From the NCBI RefSeq assembly GCF_002873335.1, contig NZ_MCUW01000027.1:232459-296458 (forward strand): a stretch of 64,000 bases of DNA, given 5' to 3'. How positions within the stretch are numbered: position 1 is the first letter of the stretch; each line of letters opens with the position of its first letter. This DNA comes from Vibrio sp. 10N.286.49.B1. Lineage in GTDB: Bacteria; Pseudomonadota; Gammaproteobacteria; Enterobacterales; Vibrionaceae. A program made the position numbers and the translations under genes. This document shows positions 36,484 through 45,476 of this stretch, one piece after another. Under the pieces are notes generated by a model that was not told the DNA's origin, searched no databases, and saw nothing but the letters and a program-made list of their open reading frames with translations.

Positions 36484-36501
36484 TTAGAGTTTATACTCTA
36501 A
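36484..36501. promoter_or_regulatory. Inverted repeat, likely operator of the export operon
   Basis: TTAGAGT and ACTCTAA flank TTAT, giving an 18-base near-palindrome 29 bases before the TolC-like start. It suits a TetR- or MarR-type dimer. No such regulator gene is adjacent. Confidence 0.55.
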
Positions 36502-36584
36502 AAAATATAAGTGCAATACTATTAATGTAGACGCAAAGAGGCAAATGACGAAGTTAAGTGGTTGTTTTTTTTGAACAAGGTCGT

Positions 36585-36615
36585 TAAAAAAGAAAGAGGC
36601 TCGTTATGAGCCTCT
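36585..36615 (-). terminator. Terminator of the 79-aa gene, minus strand
   Basis: AGAGGCTC (36595-36602) and GAGCCTCT (36608-36615) flank a 5-base loop. On the minus strand the stem is followed by TTCTTTTTTA, so it ends minus-strand transcripts that come from the small gene at 36632-36871. Confidence 0.85.
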
Positions 36616-36631
36616 TCAGGGTAGGAGTTAT

Positions 36632-36871
36632 CTATGAATGCGAGGGGCAGATATAGCCCGCTCTCCATACCAAATCTTTAGCTTTTAGCATGGCCTTAAG
36701 CACCTCGCTACCTGACATTTGCGGGGAAGCAAAAGAGACCTGCAGGTCATCTTCTATGGGTGCTAGCTGCGAATCTTTTTTTTGGTAAGCCCTAACATGA
36801 GTGAAAGTTGATGCCCGGTTCTTTGACAGCACAGCCCTATTTAGGCAAATTCCAAAACAGTCACGTTTCAT
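36632..36871 (-). CDS. Small protein of unknown function, 79 aa
   Basis: The frame begins MKRDCFGICLNRAVLSKNRA and ends VWRAGYICPSHS. AAGGA lies 8 bases before the ATG and a strong terminator follows the stop by about 16 bases, both on this strand, so it looks like a real one-gene unit. There are three cysteines, no signal peptide and no membrane segment. I do not recognise it. It faces a two-component system across a 339-base gap and may be among its targets. Confidence 0.6.
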   Translation of the reverse strand: MKRDCFGICLNRAVLSKNRASTFTHVRAYQKKDSQLAPIEDDLQVSFASPQMSGSEVLKAMLKAKDLVWRAGYICPSHS

Positions 36872-37210
36872 AACGTTGTTCCTTATACGCTCTCATTATT
36901 TTTATTTTTCTGAGATGTTAATTTTTAGTTATCTACATTGCTGCATCACTAGCCATGATGTGCTCATTCAATATACAAAAAATGCGCTAATTAGTTCTAA
37001 AAATAAGCTAAAAGTGGTGTGATCTTGACCCGTATTTCGAATGAACTATATGCAACAGATGTTTTTATCCTTTCTGAATGGTAATGAATCGCATGTTAGC
37101 GGTGCTGAATTCAAAATATAAATTACTTAATAGTGTCACAGAACGATGACACACAGGGTGTATTGATGTTACATGACTGTTAAGGTGTTGGCACGAAAGA
37201 GGGAGTGTCA
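36872..37210. promoter_or_regulatory. 339-base divergent promoter region with an inverted repeat
   Basis: The gap between the small minus-strand gene and the sensor kinase gene is AT-rich. GTGTCA (37133-37138) and TGACAC (37147-37152), spaced by eight bases, lie about 60 bases before the kinase start and could bind the response regulator. I see no gene here. Confidence 0.4.
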
Positions 37211-38830
37211 ATGAAGTGGAATCAGTTTAGTTTCCGTCACCGAATGTTGATCATTATGACCTTGTCAGGGTTGCTCCAACTGGTGATATTGTCACTGGCT
37301 GGGTTTAGTTATATTAAGCAATCGCAAGAGCAAGAAATGGGCTTTAAAGCACAAGGAGTCGCGACATTTTTAGCGCAATCTTCTTCAGTGATAAGCATGA
37401 TTGAAAACCGTTCCTCGGCAACTCGTCAACATCGTTTCCGTGGCCTGACCGAAATGATAGGGGCGGCTTTTATTGTGATCGGTGACCGTGACGGAATAAG
37501 GTTGGTGCATCCCATTGATGAACGAATCGGCAAACCAATGAAAGGGGGCGATAACGATAAAGCCCTTGTGTATGGGCAGTCATATGTGTCATTTGCCGAA
37601 GGCTCGTTAGGAAAATCAGTACGCGGCAAGGCGGCCGTATTCGATGCTGACGGAAACATTATTGGCGTTGTTTCGGTTGGGTACTTGCTTGATCGTCTTC
37701 AAGACCGTATTGAGCCATATCTGGCTTTTTTATTAGGTATGGCGGCATTGGTTTTAGTGGCTAATGGTATTGTATCAAACTATATTTCTAGGCGTTTTCA
37801 GAAGGCGATATTGGGCTTTGAGCCCGAAGAAATAGGTCGATTGTATAGTGAACTTGACGTGACAATGAGCACCATAAAAGAAGGGGTGATCAGCATTGAT
37901 TCAAATGGAATACTGCGCTCAATTAATACCAGTGCTTGCGATATATTGCAGCTAGATAAGCAGGCGTCACTTAACCAGCCACTAAGTCATGTCTTACCGA
38001 ATTCGGATTTGCATCATTTACTCGATAGTCAAGAAGTCGATCATGATATTGAGTTGTATTTAAATCAGCGAAGAATTGTCGCCAACCGCGGCCCTATTCT
38101 TGTCGACGGTAAGGTTGTCGGGGCCGTATCGAGCTTTCGTCTAAGAGATGAGATTAACGACCTTACGGACCAGCTTTCTCAAACGAAGGCTTATGCAGAA
38201 ATGTTACGCTCGCAAACCCATGAACACCGCAATAAGCTGAACACTATTAATGGGATGCTTCAGATGGGTGAATTAAGTGCCGTACAACATATGATTGGGC
38301 AAGAAACCGCGCACTATCAATCCCTAATCGAGTTTTTAAGGGAGACCATCCGTGACCCATTGATCGCTGGAATGTTGTTAGGTAAGACTGAGCGGGCAAG
38401 GGAGCTAGGGTTAACCTTAGTTGTTGACCCTGAATCTCGTTTAGAGCCGATGCCTGCAGCGTTGAACTCAGACGACTTGGTGACGATTCTCGGTAATCTT
38501 ATTGATAATGCATTTGATGCGAGTTTGTCGGCGATTCAAAAAATGCCGAATGAGCGAGAATTACGCGCCACGGTTGAGGTGTCAGTGAGTGATTTTGGCA
38601 ATGAGATAATCCTCGAAGTGGTTGATAAAGGCTGCGGATTGCCGACCAATCTAGATGTGTCCTCTCTGACACAACGTGGAGTGTCGAGCAAGTCGCCTAG
38701 CAACCGCGGGGTAGGGTTATTCTTGGTTAAACAGTTAACCGAGCGCTATCAGGGGCAATTAGAGTTGATAGCAAATAATGATATGGGAACTCGAGTCACA
38801 GTATATGTACCAAAGGATGGATTGGCATGA
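37211..38830 (+). CDS. Sensor histidine kinase, CitA/DcuS family
   Basis: The 539-residue protein starts at ATG 37211 with GGGAG five bases upstream. It has a first membrane helix (about 12-35), a periplasmic PDC-like sensor (about 40-165), a second helix (about 168-190), a cytoplasmic PAS domain (about 210-315), a phospho-acceptor region HEHRNKLNTING (about 337-348) and a GHKL ATPase with NLIDNAFDAS, VDKGCGLP and GVGLFLVKQL. This build senses C4-dicarboxylates or citrate in known members. The gene overlaps the regulator start (ATGA). No dicarboxylate or citrate transporter lies nearby, so the ligand is unknown. Confidence 0.92.
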   Translation: MKWNQFSFRHRMLIIMTLSGLLQLVILSLAGFSYIKQSQEQEMGFKAQGVATFLAQSSSVISMIENRSSATRQHRFRGLTEMIGAAFIVIGDRDGIRLVHPIDERIGKPMKGGDNDKALVYGQSYVSFAEGSLGKSVRGKAAVFDADGNIIGVVSVGYLLDRLQDRIEPYLAFLLGMAALVLVANGIVSNYISRRFQKAILGFEPEEIGRLYSELDVTMSTIKEGVISIDSNGILRSINTSACDILQLDKQASLNQPLSHVLPNSDLHHLLDSQEVDHDIELYLNQRRIVANRGPILVDGKVVGAVSSFRLRDEINDLTDQLSQTKAYAEMLRSQTHEHRNKLNTINGMLQMGELSAVQHMIGQETAHYQSLIEFLRETIRDPLIAGMLLGKTERARELGLTLVVDPESRLEPMPAALNSDDLVTILGNLIDNAFDASLSAIQKMPNERELRATVEVSVSDFGNEIILEVVDKGCGLPTNLDVSSLTQRGVSSKSPSNRGVGLFLVKQLTERYQGQLELIANNDMGTRVTVYVPKDGLA

Positions 38831-39516
38831 GTGCAATGACACGTGCAATGATTATAGAAGACGATTTAAAAATCGCAGAACTGCATCGCCGGTATCTAGA
38901 GAAAATGGGTGGGTTTGATGTCGTAGGGATTGCAACGTCTTGCGCAGAAGCAGAGATGCAACTGGAGTTACTCGAGCCTGAGTTGGTGATGCTAGATGTG
39001 CATTTACCCGACGGAACCGGCATCGATATTTTGGGGCGTTTGAGAACGTTGAACCAGCAGTGCGATGTTATCTTAATCACAGCGGCGCGAGATGTTGAAA
39101 CTTTGCAGCAAGCCATGCGGGGTGGGGTGATTGACTATCTTTTAAAACCGGTCATGTACCCTCGCCTAGAAGCCGCATTAAAAAAGTACCAAAAACGAAC
39201 GAAGAAGTTGCATCATTTAGACGGTTTAGATCAGTCAATGGTTGATGAGATGATGCAAAATAACCCTAACGAGTCGGCGGCAGAGAAACATCTACCGAAA
39301 GGCATTGACGGGGTGACTCTGGAGAAAATACGGACTATTTTTGTCGATAAGAATCTGTTTACCGCCGATGAAGCCGGTGATTACATAGGGGCGAGCAGAA
39401 CGACGGCTAGGCGCTATCTGGAGTTTTTAATTAGTACCGGAGAGCTTGAAGCAGATGTTAACTATGGCTCAGTAGGGCGCCCCGAGCGATGTTATCGCCG
39501 AGTCCAAAGGGCGTAG
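38827..39516 (+). CDS. Response regulator, CitB/DcuR family
   Basis: The 229-residue protein has a receiver domain with acidic pocket Glu11/Asp12, phospho-acceptor Asp57 in VMLDVHLPDG, Thr85 and Lys107 in LLKP. A CitB-type helix-turn-helix follows (about 170-225, FTADEAGDYIGASRTTARRY). It pairs with the kinase whose stop it overlaps. Targets may include the divergent 79-aa gene or the operon itself. Confidence 0.92.
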   Translation: MSAMTRAMIIEDDLKIAELHRRYLEKMGGFDVVGIATSCAEAEMQLELLEPELVMLDVHLPDGTGIDILGRLRTLNQQCDVILITAARDVETLQQAMRGGVIDYLLKPVMYPRLEAALKKYQKRTKKLHHLDGLDQSMVDEMMQNNPNESAAEKHLPKGIDGVTLEKIRTIFVDKNLFTADEAGDYIGASRTTARRYLEFLISTGELEADVNYGSVGRPERCYRRVQRA

Positions 39517-39530
39517 CAAAGGATGATTAG

Positions 39531-40064
39531 ATGGAAATTGGAGCGGAAAAGGGTAGTAAACCATCCATTGATATGGAATTGTGTTCTTTGCACCCTTTTA
39601 CATCTAACGATTATCCGTTACTCATCGACTGGATAACCACGGACACGCTTAACTATCAATGGAGCGGCCCTCAATTTACCTTTCCTTTGACGCATCGACA
39701 ATTAACGGATCATTATCGTAATCAAGCTGCGCAGCCTTTTTTGTTCCATGTTAATGGTCGTAAGGTTGGGTTTGTGGAGTTAGTTCGAGTCGACAATGAC
39801 ACTCTACGTATCTGTCGAGTGTTTATTCATCCTGACTTTCAAGGACAAGGTTTCGCTTTTAGAATGTTAAAGCGGTTGATCGCACTTGCCACCTCGGAAA
39901 ACGAACGTTCCGATATTACGCTGTCAGTGTTTTCGCATAACCGTTCTGCTATTCATTGCTATCAAAAATTAGGGTTTGTGCGTACGGACATCGTCAGAAA
40001 CACTAAATTTGTCGAAGGGCGTTACTGGGACTTATGGTTAATGTCACTAAAAAGGACGAGTTAA
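39531..40064 (+). CDS. GNAT family N-acetyltransferase
   Basis: The 177-residue protein has the GNAT core, with the acetyl-CoA loop VFIHPDFQGQGFAFRML (Q-G-x-G-F/x) near residue 105 and the C-terminal HNRSAIHCYQKLGFVR strand. AAGGA lies seven bases before ATG 39531. It starts 14 bases after the response regulator, so it may be co-transcribed with it. Substrate unknown; RimI/RimJ-like small molecule or protein acetylation is possible. Confidence 0.85.
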   Translation: MEIGAEKGSKPSIDMELCSLHPFTSNDYPLLIDWITTDTLNYQWSGPQFTFPLTHRQLTDHYRNQAAQPFLFHVNGRKVGFVELVRVDNDTLRICRVFIHPDFQGQGFAFRMLKRLIALATSENERSDITLSVFSHNRSAIHCYQKLGFVRTDIVRNTKFVEGRYWDLWLMSLKRTS

Positions 40065-40117
40065 AGACATGGCGTATGAACGCATCGTAAATTAACACGA
40101 CAAGGAAGCTCAAACGA

Positions 40118-40618
40118 ATGCTAACCATCGAGCGGTTACAAGCCCATAACCAAACTAATGTGCTGAATTTGTCTGTGCTGGATGCACAGAAAGCGTTTGT
40201 TGGTGATATTGCCAACATCATTGAACAAAGCAGTACGCAAAGCTCGGTGTCTCAATGGGTCATTTGGTATGATAGTACCCCTGTGGGATTTTTCTTACTT
40301 GATCAGTCTTATTCGAGTCGGTACTCATTTTGCCCGCAAGGGAGTGTTGGTTTGAGGTCATTTTTTATAGACCAGCGATATCAGGGGCGCGGATTTGCGA
40401 GGCTCGCGCTTGAACAGATTGCCTATCACTATTCCACTTGGTTACGCGAGGAAGTCGGGGATTTGTATCTTACTGTGAACTGTAAAAATCAAACAGCAAG
40501 GTCGCTGTATTTAAAGCTCGGATTTAATGATACTCAGCGTCTGTATCTTGGTGGAGAAGCCGGGCCGCAACATATTATGTGTTTCACATCAAAGCGCGAA
40601 GCTAAAATAGGATTATGA
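40118..40618 (+). CDS. GNAT family N-acetyltransferase
   Basis: The 166-residue protein has RSFFIDQRYQGRGFARLALEQI as its acetyl-CoA loop (about residues 85-105; quoted loosely, the core is QGRGFAR) and NQTARSLYLKLGFNDT as the closing helix and strand. It follows another GNAT gene by 53 bases. The two proteins share only the family motifs, so this is not a recent duplication. Substrate unknown. Confidence 0.85.
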   Translation: MLTIERLQAHNQTNVLNLSVLDAQKAFVGDIANIIEQSSTQSSVSQWVIWYDSTPVGFFLLDQSYSSRYSFCPQGSVGLRSFFIDQRYQGRGFARLALEQIAYHYSTWLREEVGDLYLTVNCKNQTARSLYLKLGFNDTQRLYLGGEAGPQHIMCFTSKREAKIGL

Positions 40619-40732
40619 TGCCAGCTTGGTATAGGTCTAGTGATTATAGAATCTACTTACTAGCGGACTCCTTGACTGCAGATAGTGCCCATGAATGGAG
40701 GCAATGTTGTCATTGACCCTTGAGCTAAGCAT

Positions 40733-40759
40733 CGATAGTCACGATAGTCACGATAGTAA
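40733..40759. repeat. Three tandem 9-base repeats
   Basis: CGATAGTCA occurs at 40733-40741 and 40742-40750, and CGATAGTAA at 40751-40759. They lie about 70 bases before the DUF1275 start and might vary in number between strains. Confidence 0.7.
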
Positions 40760-40828
40760 CGAACATACCACTCTCACTTTTTTATTAACAACACGTGCTT
40801 GTATGGCACGTCATGTAAGGCCATTGGG

Positions 40829-41506
40829 GTGATTTCGAGACTTCCACGCTGGATAGAGTCCGGCGCATTCATTTTAGCGTTGCTTGCCGGTACAGTGAAC
40901 GCCGTAGGTTTACTGGGTTTTCAGCACCAAGCCATATCACATTTATCCGGCACTGCAACGTTACTCGGTACGCAATTATTTAATAGCTGGTCAACGTCAG
41001 GTCACTTAATCGCCATTATTATTAGCTTTTTTGTGGGGTCGGCTATCTCAGGGGTGTTTATCTCCAACGTTTCATTGAAATTGGGGCGTCAATATGAATG
41101 GTTATTGTGTATTGAGGGCGCGTTATTGATCTTGGCGACGTATTTCTTAGCTCACAACTCTCAAACTGGCAGTTATTTTGCGTCGGCTGCCTGTGGGTTG
41201 CAAAATGCATTGGCAACGACGTTCAGCGGCGCGGTAGTAAGGACCACGCACGTTACTGGGATTGTTACCGACCTCGGGATCATGATTGGTTCCACATTGA
41301 GAGGTGAAAGCTTTGATAAGCGCAAGGCTAAATTGTTTGTCATTATATTATGTGGCTTTGTGTCTGGTGGCTTAGCAGGCACGATTTTATTTAATCATCT
41401 GGCTTTCTATGCCTTAATGCCTCCCGCGATTCTATGCTTGTTGTTGGCGTTGGGATATCGCGTTTATAGAAAGCGAATTGCTTATACAACGCGTTCAGAA
41501 AAGTAG
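40829..41506 (+). CDS. DUF1275 (YoaK-type) membrane protein
   Basis: The protein has six membrane segments and the DUF1275 pattern: an N-terminal LLAGTVNAVGLLGF, then HLSGTATLLG, and the conserved ACGLQNALATTFSGAVVRTTHVTG. I chose GTG 40829 (225 residues), which has AAGG eight bases upstream; a TTG at 40799 would give 235. The family has no settled function. The protein sits in the inner membrane. Confidence 0.82.
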   Translation: MISRLPRWIESGAFILALLAGTVNAVGLLGFQHQAISHLSGTATLLGTQLFNSWSTSGHLIAIIISFFVGSAISGVFISNVSLKLGRQYEWLLCIEGALLILATYFLAHNSQTGSYFASAACGLQNALATTFSGAVVRTTHVTGIVTDLGIMIGSTLRGESFDKRKAKLFVIILCGFVSGGLAGTILFNHLAFYALMPPAILCLLLALGYRVYRKRIAYTTRSEK

Positions 41507-41928
41507 AGTTCTGAGATTGATGGAGACGCAGACAGGCCCCGATTTTTGAACGCATGTGCCGCTATTGGTTGCATAGATGGGCCGCCTTGCTTGGTGGTTT
41601 TGTCGTGACGTGTTGGGAGAGCTGGCGAATCGAGATGATATTCGCGCGGCACCATTCCACATTCACCGTATCATTCCTATCGCATTATTAGAGAATTGCC
41701 TTGTCTTGAAGTAAAGTATTACTCAGTGTGCAAGTATAATGAGTAATACCATTCAAGCGCTGAGGTAACGGCGTTTGGAACAAACCACACTGAATTGACC
41801 AAACTTGAATCTCGTTATGTCATAGTGACGGCGCCGCTAAATGCTAAACGGTGTGACGTTGTTTTTGGTTAGGCTTATGCACCACATTCACTAATACCTA
41901 AATAAAGTTTGAGTAGAAGAGTTTTAGA
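41507..41928. other. 420-base gap with a 10-bp perfect inverted repeat
   Basis: GTATTACTCA (41716-41725) and TGAGTAATAC (41740-41749) flank 14 bases. No T tract follows. No gene is apparent in the gap on either strand. The 3' part should hold the promoter of the DUF2157 gene. Confidence 0.4.
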
Positions 41929-42975
41929 ATGAAGCTATCGAGAACAGAAAGTCGTTTTGTAGATCGTACGATTGACCAATGGCTGGAAGAGGGGGTCATT
42001 ACCTCAGAGGATTCTAAAAAACTCAAAGGTAGCTATCAAATAGCAAACATAGATTGGTCGATAATCGCCAAATACTCATTCTGGATAGCCATCGTTTGTA
42101 TCGTGTTCTCAGTGTTATCGGTGCTACTTGATGAGTGGCTAATTAAGTTGTTTGAAGAGATATTCACGGCGCCAGACATTGTTAAAAGTGGATTTTTCGC
42201 GTTGATTTCAGGGCTTTTTTATACCTTTGGGCTTCGTCGTAAGCGGCTTTCACCGGATAAAATGTTTAGTAATGAAGCCTTATTTGTATTGGGAATAGTC
42301 AGCACAGCATTGTCGATTTATTTTCTTGGGCAGGTGATTCAAGCGGACAGTTTAACAAAATTGATCCTACTCGCTGCATTTGTTTACGGGGTATTAGGGC
42401 TCTGGATACCATCTTTGATCGTTTGGTTGTGCGCCCTATTAACGCTCGGTTGTTGGTTTGGGTTTGAAACCTATCAGGCCAGCGAATTGGGTTATTTTAT
42501 TGGTTTGAACTTTCCGCTGCGTTTTGTGCTGTTTGGCTCGCTACTTATTGGCGCTAGCTCGTGGGCACTGCGCCGTTGGGATTCAAAAGAAGACTTTGTC
42601 GCAACTACTCGCGCGGTAGGGCTTTCTGTTTTCTTTATATCCATGTGGCTGATGTCGATTTTTGGCAATTTTGGTGATTGGTCGGCATGGAGTGGTGTCG
42701 ATCAATTCTCTTTGATTCACTGGTCGGTACTACTGCTTATTGCGTCTATTGCATCGCTGTATCATGGTATGAAATATGATGATGAACTGACTAGAGGGTT
42801 TGGTTTGATTTTTATCTTCATCAATCTCTACACGCGTTTTATTGAGTATTTTTGGGAAGGGACGCATAAAGCCGTACTCTTCGCGATTTTAGCAATCAGC
42901 TTTTGGTTCTTTGGGACTCGAGCAGAAAAGATATACCGTATCGGTCGAGCCAATGAAAAACCAAATTGTGATTAG
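41929..42975 (+). CDS. DUF2157 membrane protein
   Basis: The 348-residue protein starts with a cytoplasmic helical stretch typical of DUF2157 (RTIDQWLEEGVITSEDSKKL). About eight to ten membrane helices follow. The family has no known reaction. The gene stands alone on the plus strand, convergent with the next gene. Confidence 0.78.
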   Translation: MKLSRTESRFVDRTIDQWLEEGVITSEDSKKLKGSYQIANIDWSIIAKYSFWIAIVCIVFSVLSVLLDEWLIKLFEEIFTAPDIVKSGFFALISGLFYTFGLRRKRLSPDKMFSNEALFVLGIVSTALSIYFLGQVIQADSLTKLILLAAFVYGVLGLWIPSLIVWLCALLTLGCWFGFETYQASELGYFIGLNFPLRFVLFGSLLIGASSWALRRWDSKEDFVATTRAVGLSVFFISMWLMSIFGNFGDWSAWSGVDQFSLIHWSVLLLIASIASLYHGMKYDDELTRGFGLIFIFINLYTRFIEYFWEGTHKAVLFAILAISFWFFGTRAEKIYRIGRANEKPNCD

Positions 42976-43105
42976 AAGAATCATGGTTAACATCTGAATA
43001 CAACTCGGTTCATCGCCGGTAGGGTTTATGCGCGTGGGGCTGTGGACATCAAATAGAGCGCTTGCTTTAGGCGCTCCAGTTCTCACTGCCGCTGAGCGTA
43101 AATTT

Positions 43106-44533
43106 CTACCCTTTGGCCTTCTTGCAAACGGCGCGTACCATACCTTTAAAAATGAAAAGATGAGCAGGCATCATGGCGAACCAGTAAAGAAGCCCTAAAA
43201 AGCCCTGCGGGTGCCACCAAGCCGAGATGTTAATCTCTCGCCTATCTCCGAGATCCGTGATGGTAAATTCCAACCTTCCTAAACCCGGCCCTTTCATTCC
43301 AAAGAGTAAAGAGAGAAAGCCCGGTTGTTCACAGCGGATGACTTTCCATGAATCAATAAAATCACCGACCTGAAGCGTTGGCCCTTTCGGTATGCGCCTC
43401 TTAGGCCGCCCGCCACCAAAGAGAATATCTAACCATTCCCTTGTGCGCCATAAGCTATTAGCAAAAAAGTAGCCTTCTTTAGGGCTGCCAATTTGTTTCA
43501 CTACATCCCAAAGCGCCTCACTTGATTTCGTTGTGGAGAACGTTGCACCTGTTTTCTTGGGATAATAACCATAACCTGCCTGCCAGCGTGTTAACGCACT
43601 CGGATCAAAGCCCCAAACATTACTAAGAACAAAATCTCCATCTTTAGCGACGCTCGTTTTTACTGCTTCCTCATAAGAAATTAATCGCTGAGGGTAACGG
43701 GTTTGGATTTTGGTCGAGTCGGCAATAAAATCATGCTCTAACCCCGCCAATAAGGCGCGCCCAATACTTGAAGGTACCGAGGTGACGATGCCTAACCAGT
43801 ACGAAGCCAGCTTTGGAGTCAGTAGGCTTGTAGCCCAAAGGCGTAGTGGCTTGTTAATGCTGTCACAAATAATACGAAATTGCTCATGATAGGAGAGTAC
43901 GTCGGGCCCACCGACCTCGTAGATAACGGTTTGTGGTGCTTCATCTTTGGCTAGCTGAAGTAGATAATGGTTGAGGTTTTCAAGCGCAATAGGATTGGCT
44001 TTTGAATCGACCCATTTAGGTGCAATAAGAATCGGCAGGTTGTAGACAAAGTCACGCATGATCTCATAGGCGGCGGATCCTGGGCCAATGATAACGCCCG
44101 CTCTCAACTCTGTAATCGCGACAGAACTGGTTCTTAGTAAATCACCGGTTGCTTTTCGCGCTGCCAGGTGACTGGAGTTACCAGTTTGAGGCTGAATGGC
44201 ACTTAAATAAATCACGTGTTTAACGGTGCTGATATCGAGTGCATCCTTGACGTTTTGGGCTAACGTGAGTTCGTAGTCAAGGAAATCATGACCATGGGCC
44301 ATGCCATGCACGAGAAAATAGATAACATCAAAATTAGGCACGAGTGCCATCGTGGCTTTGCGGTCAGCTAAATCAAGGTATTCGAATGTTAGTTGGGAGT
44401 GTGGCATGACCCGAGCTTTGAGGTATTCGATTTGACGAGCGGCCGCGGTAACTTCATGGCCTTGCTCCAATAATAATGGAATTAACTGTGAACCGACGTA
44501 ACCGGACGCGCCAAGGACCAAAATACGTTTCAT
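43106..44533 (-). CDS. NAD(P)-binding oxidoreductase fused to DUF2867
   Basis: The 475-residue protein has an atypical short-chain dehydrogenase Rossmann domain (residues 1-about 290) with GASGYVGSQLIPLLLEQGHEV and an NmrA/YbjT-like course (VIYLSAIQP). A C-terminal DUF2867 domain (about 330-470) ends in a hydrophobic stretch (GFLGLLYWFAMMPAHLFIFKG). Known relatives have no proven substrate. The last helix may bind a membrane. Confidence 0.85.
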   Translation of the reverse strand: MKRILVLGASGYVGSQLIPLLLEQGHEVTAAARQIEYLKARVMPHSQLTFEYLDLADRKATMALVPNFDVIYFLVHGMAHGHDFLDYELTLAQNVKDALDISTVKHVIYLSAIQPQTGNSSHLAARKATGDLLRTSSVAITELRAGVIIGPGSAAYEIMRDFVYNLPILIAPKWVDSKANPIALENLNHYLLQLAKDEAPQTVIYEVGGPDVLSYHEQFRIICDSINKPLRLWATSLLTPKLASYWLGIVTSVPSSIGRALLAGLEHDFIADSTKIQTRYPQRLISYEEAVKTSVAKDGDFVLSNVWGFDPSALTRWQAGYGYYPKKTGATFSTTKSSEALWDVVKQIGSPKEGYFFANSLWRTREWLDILFGGGRPKRRIPKGPTLQVGDFIDSWKVIRCEQPGFLSLLFGMKGPGLGRLEFTITDLGDRREINISAWWHPQGFLGLLYWFAMMPAHLFIFKGMVRAVCKKAKG

Positions 44534-44759
44534 TTGTCACTCCATTTATCAAATAATAGGTATTATCTTATTAAAACTTAACATATTTTCTGATTTTTGC
44601 TGTGCGAAATATTAAGACATCACCGTTTTCTGCAATATAACTAACTGAATGCCGTCACGACAGCTTTTGCGAAAAAACGATATTTCATTCTTATCTAGAT
44701 GTGAAAATCGGATAGTTCACCTTTAACGGACCATTTTGGCTTCCTACCTTGGGGTTTTT

Positions 44760-44775
44760 AGTGTAAATTCACACT
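44760..44775. promoter_or_regulatory. Short inverted repeat before the AttE-type operon
   Basis: AGTGT and ACACT are spaced by AAATTC, 30 bases before the GTG start of the ATPase gene. It could be an operator in the 270-base divergent gap. Confidence 0.35.
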
Positions 44776-44804
44776 CCAATTTTGTGTGTGATTGAAGTGT
44801 AGTA

Positions 44805-45476
44805 GTGCTTAAATTATCTGACCTAAGTAAAGGCTATATCGATGGTGGTGAGTTTCACCCTGTACTGCAAGGTGCAGAGTTGACAGTGTCACAAGGTGAA
44901 CAATTAGCTTTGATGGGTGAGAGTGGTTCAGGTAAGAGTACTTTACTCAATCTTCTCGCAGGGATAGACAGTGTTGATTCTGGTGAAATATGGTATCCCG
45001 ATTTCGCGATGCACGATTCGACGGAAAACATGCGAACCGCGTACCGTCGAAACAACATTGGGCATATCTTCCAGCAGTTTAATTTGCTTCCAACGCTCAA
45101 CGTCGCCGACAACATCCGCTTTTGCCGTCAAATAAAAGGTCTCCCAGAAGATAGGGGCTTGTGGCGTCAAATTCTTTCCGCGCTTGACCTCATGGCTTTA
45201 TTAGGGCGTTACCCTGAAGAGATATCGGGTGGACAACAACAGCGTGCTGCCATTGCTCGAGCGCTTTATATGGAACCCAAAATTCTTTTAGCAGATGAAC
45301 CGACAGGCAGCTTAGATGAGCGAAATGCTGAGGCCGTGATGCGCCTTCTTACTTCGTTAACCAGTCAGCTAAAATGTACTTTACTGGTGGTGACACACAG
45401 TGAAAAGGTGGCAAGCCATATGGACGGTTGTATTCGCCTCCAAGGAGGACACCTGCATGTTATTGCCCGTAGTTAA
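44805..45476 (+). CDS. ABC transporter ATPase, AttE/LolD type
   Basis: The 223-residue ATPase starts at GTG 44805. Walker A is GESGSGKST (38-46), the signature is ISGGQQQRAAIARAL and Walker B is ILLADEPTGSLD. It belongs to the MacB/LolD/FtsE group that works with FtsX-type permeases. It is the first gene of a three-gene operon, and the permease start lies inside its 3' end. Confidence 0.9.
   Translation: MLKLSDLSKGYIDGGEFHPVLQGAELTVSQGEQLALMGESGSGKSTLLNLLAGIDSVDSGEIWYPDFAMHDSTENMRTAYRRNNIGHIFQQFNLLPTLNVADNIRFCRQIKGLPEDRGLWRQILSALDLMALLGRYPEEISGGQQQRAAIARALYMEPKILLADEPTGSLDERNAEAVMRLLTSLTSQLKCTLLVVTHSEKVASHMDGCIRLQGGHLHVIARS

Noticed and set aside
39509..39520. GGGCGTAGCAA repeated at 5919 and 39509
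   Set aside because: Short coincidence: one is the tnaA terminator stem and the other is the end of the response regulator reading frame.
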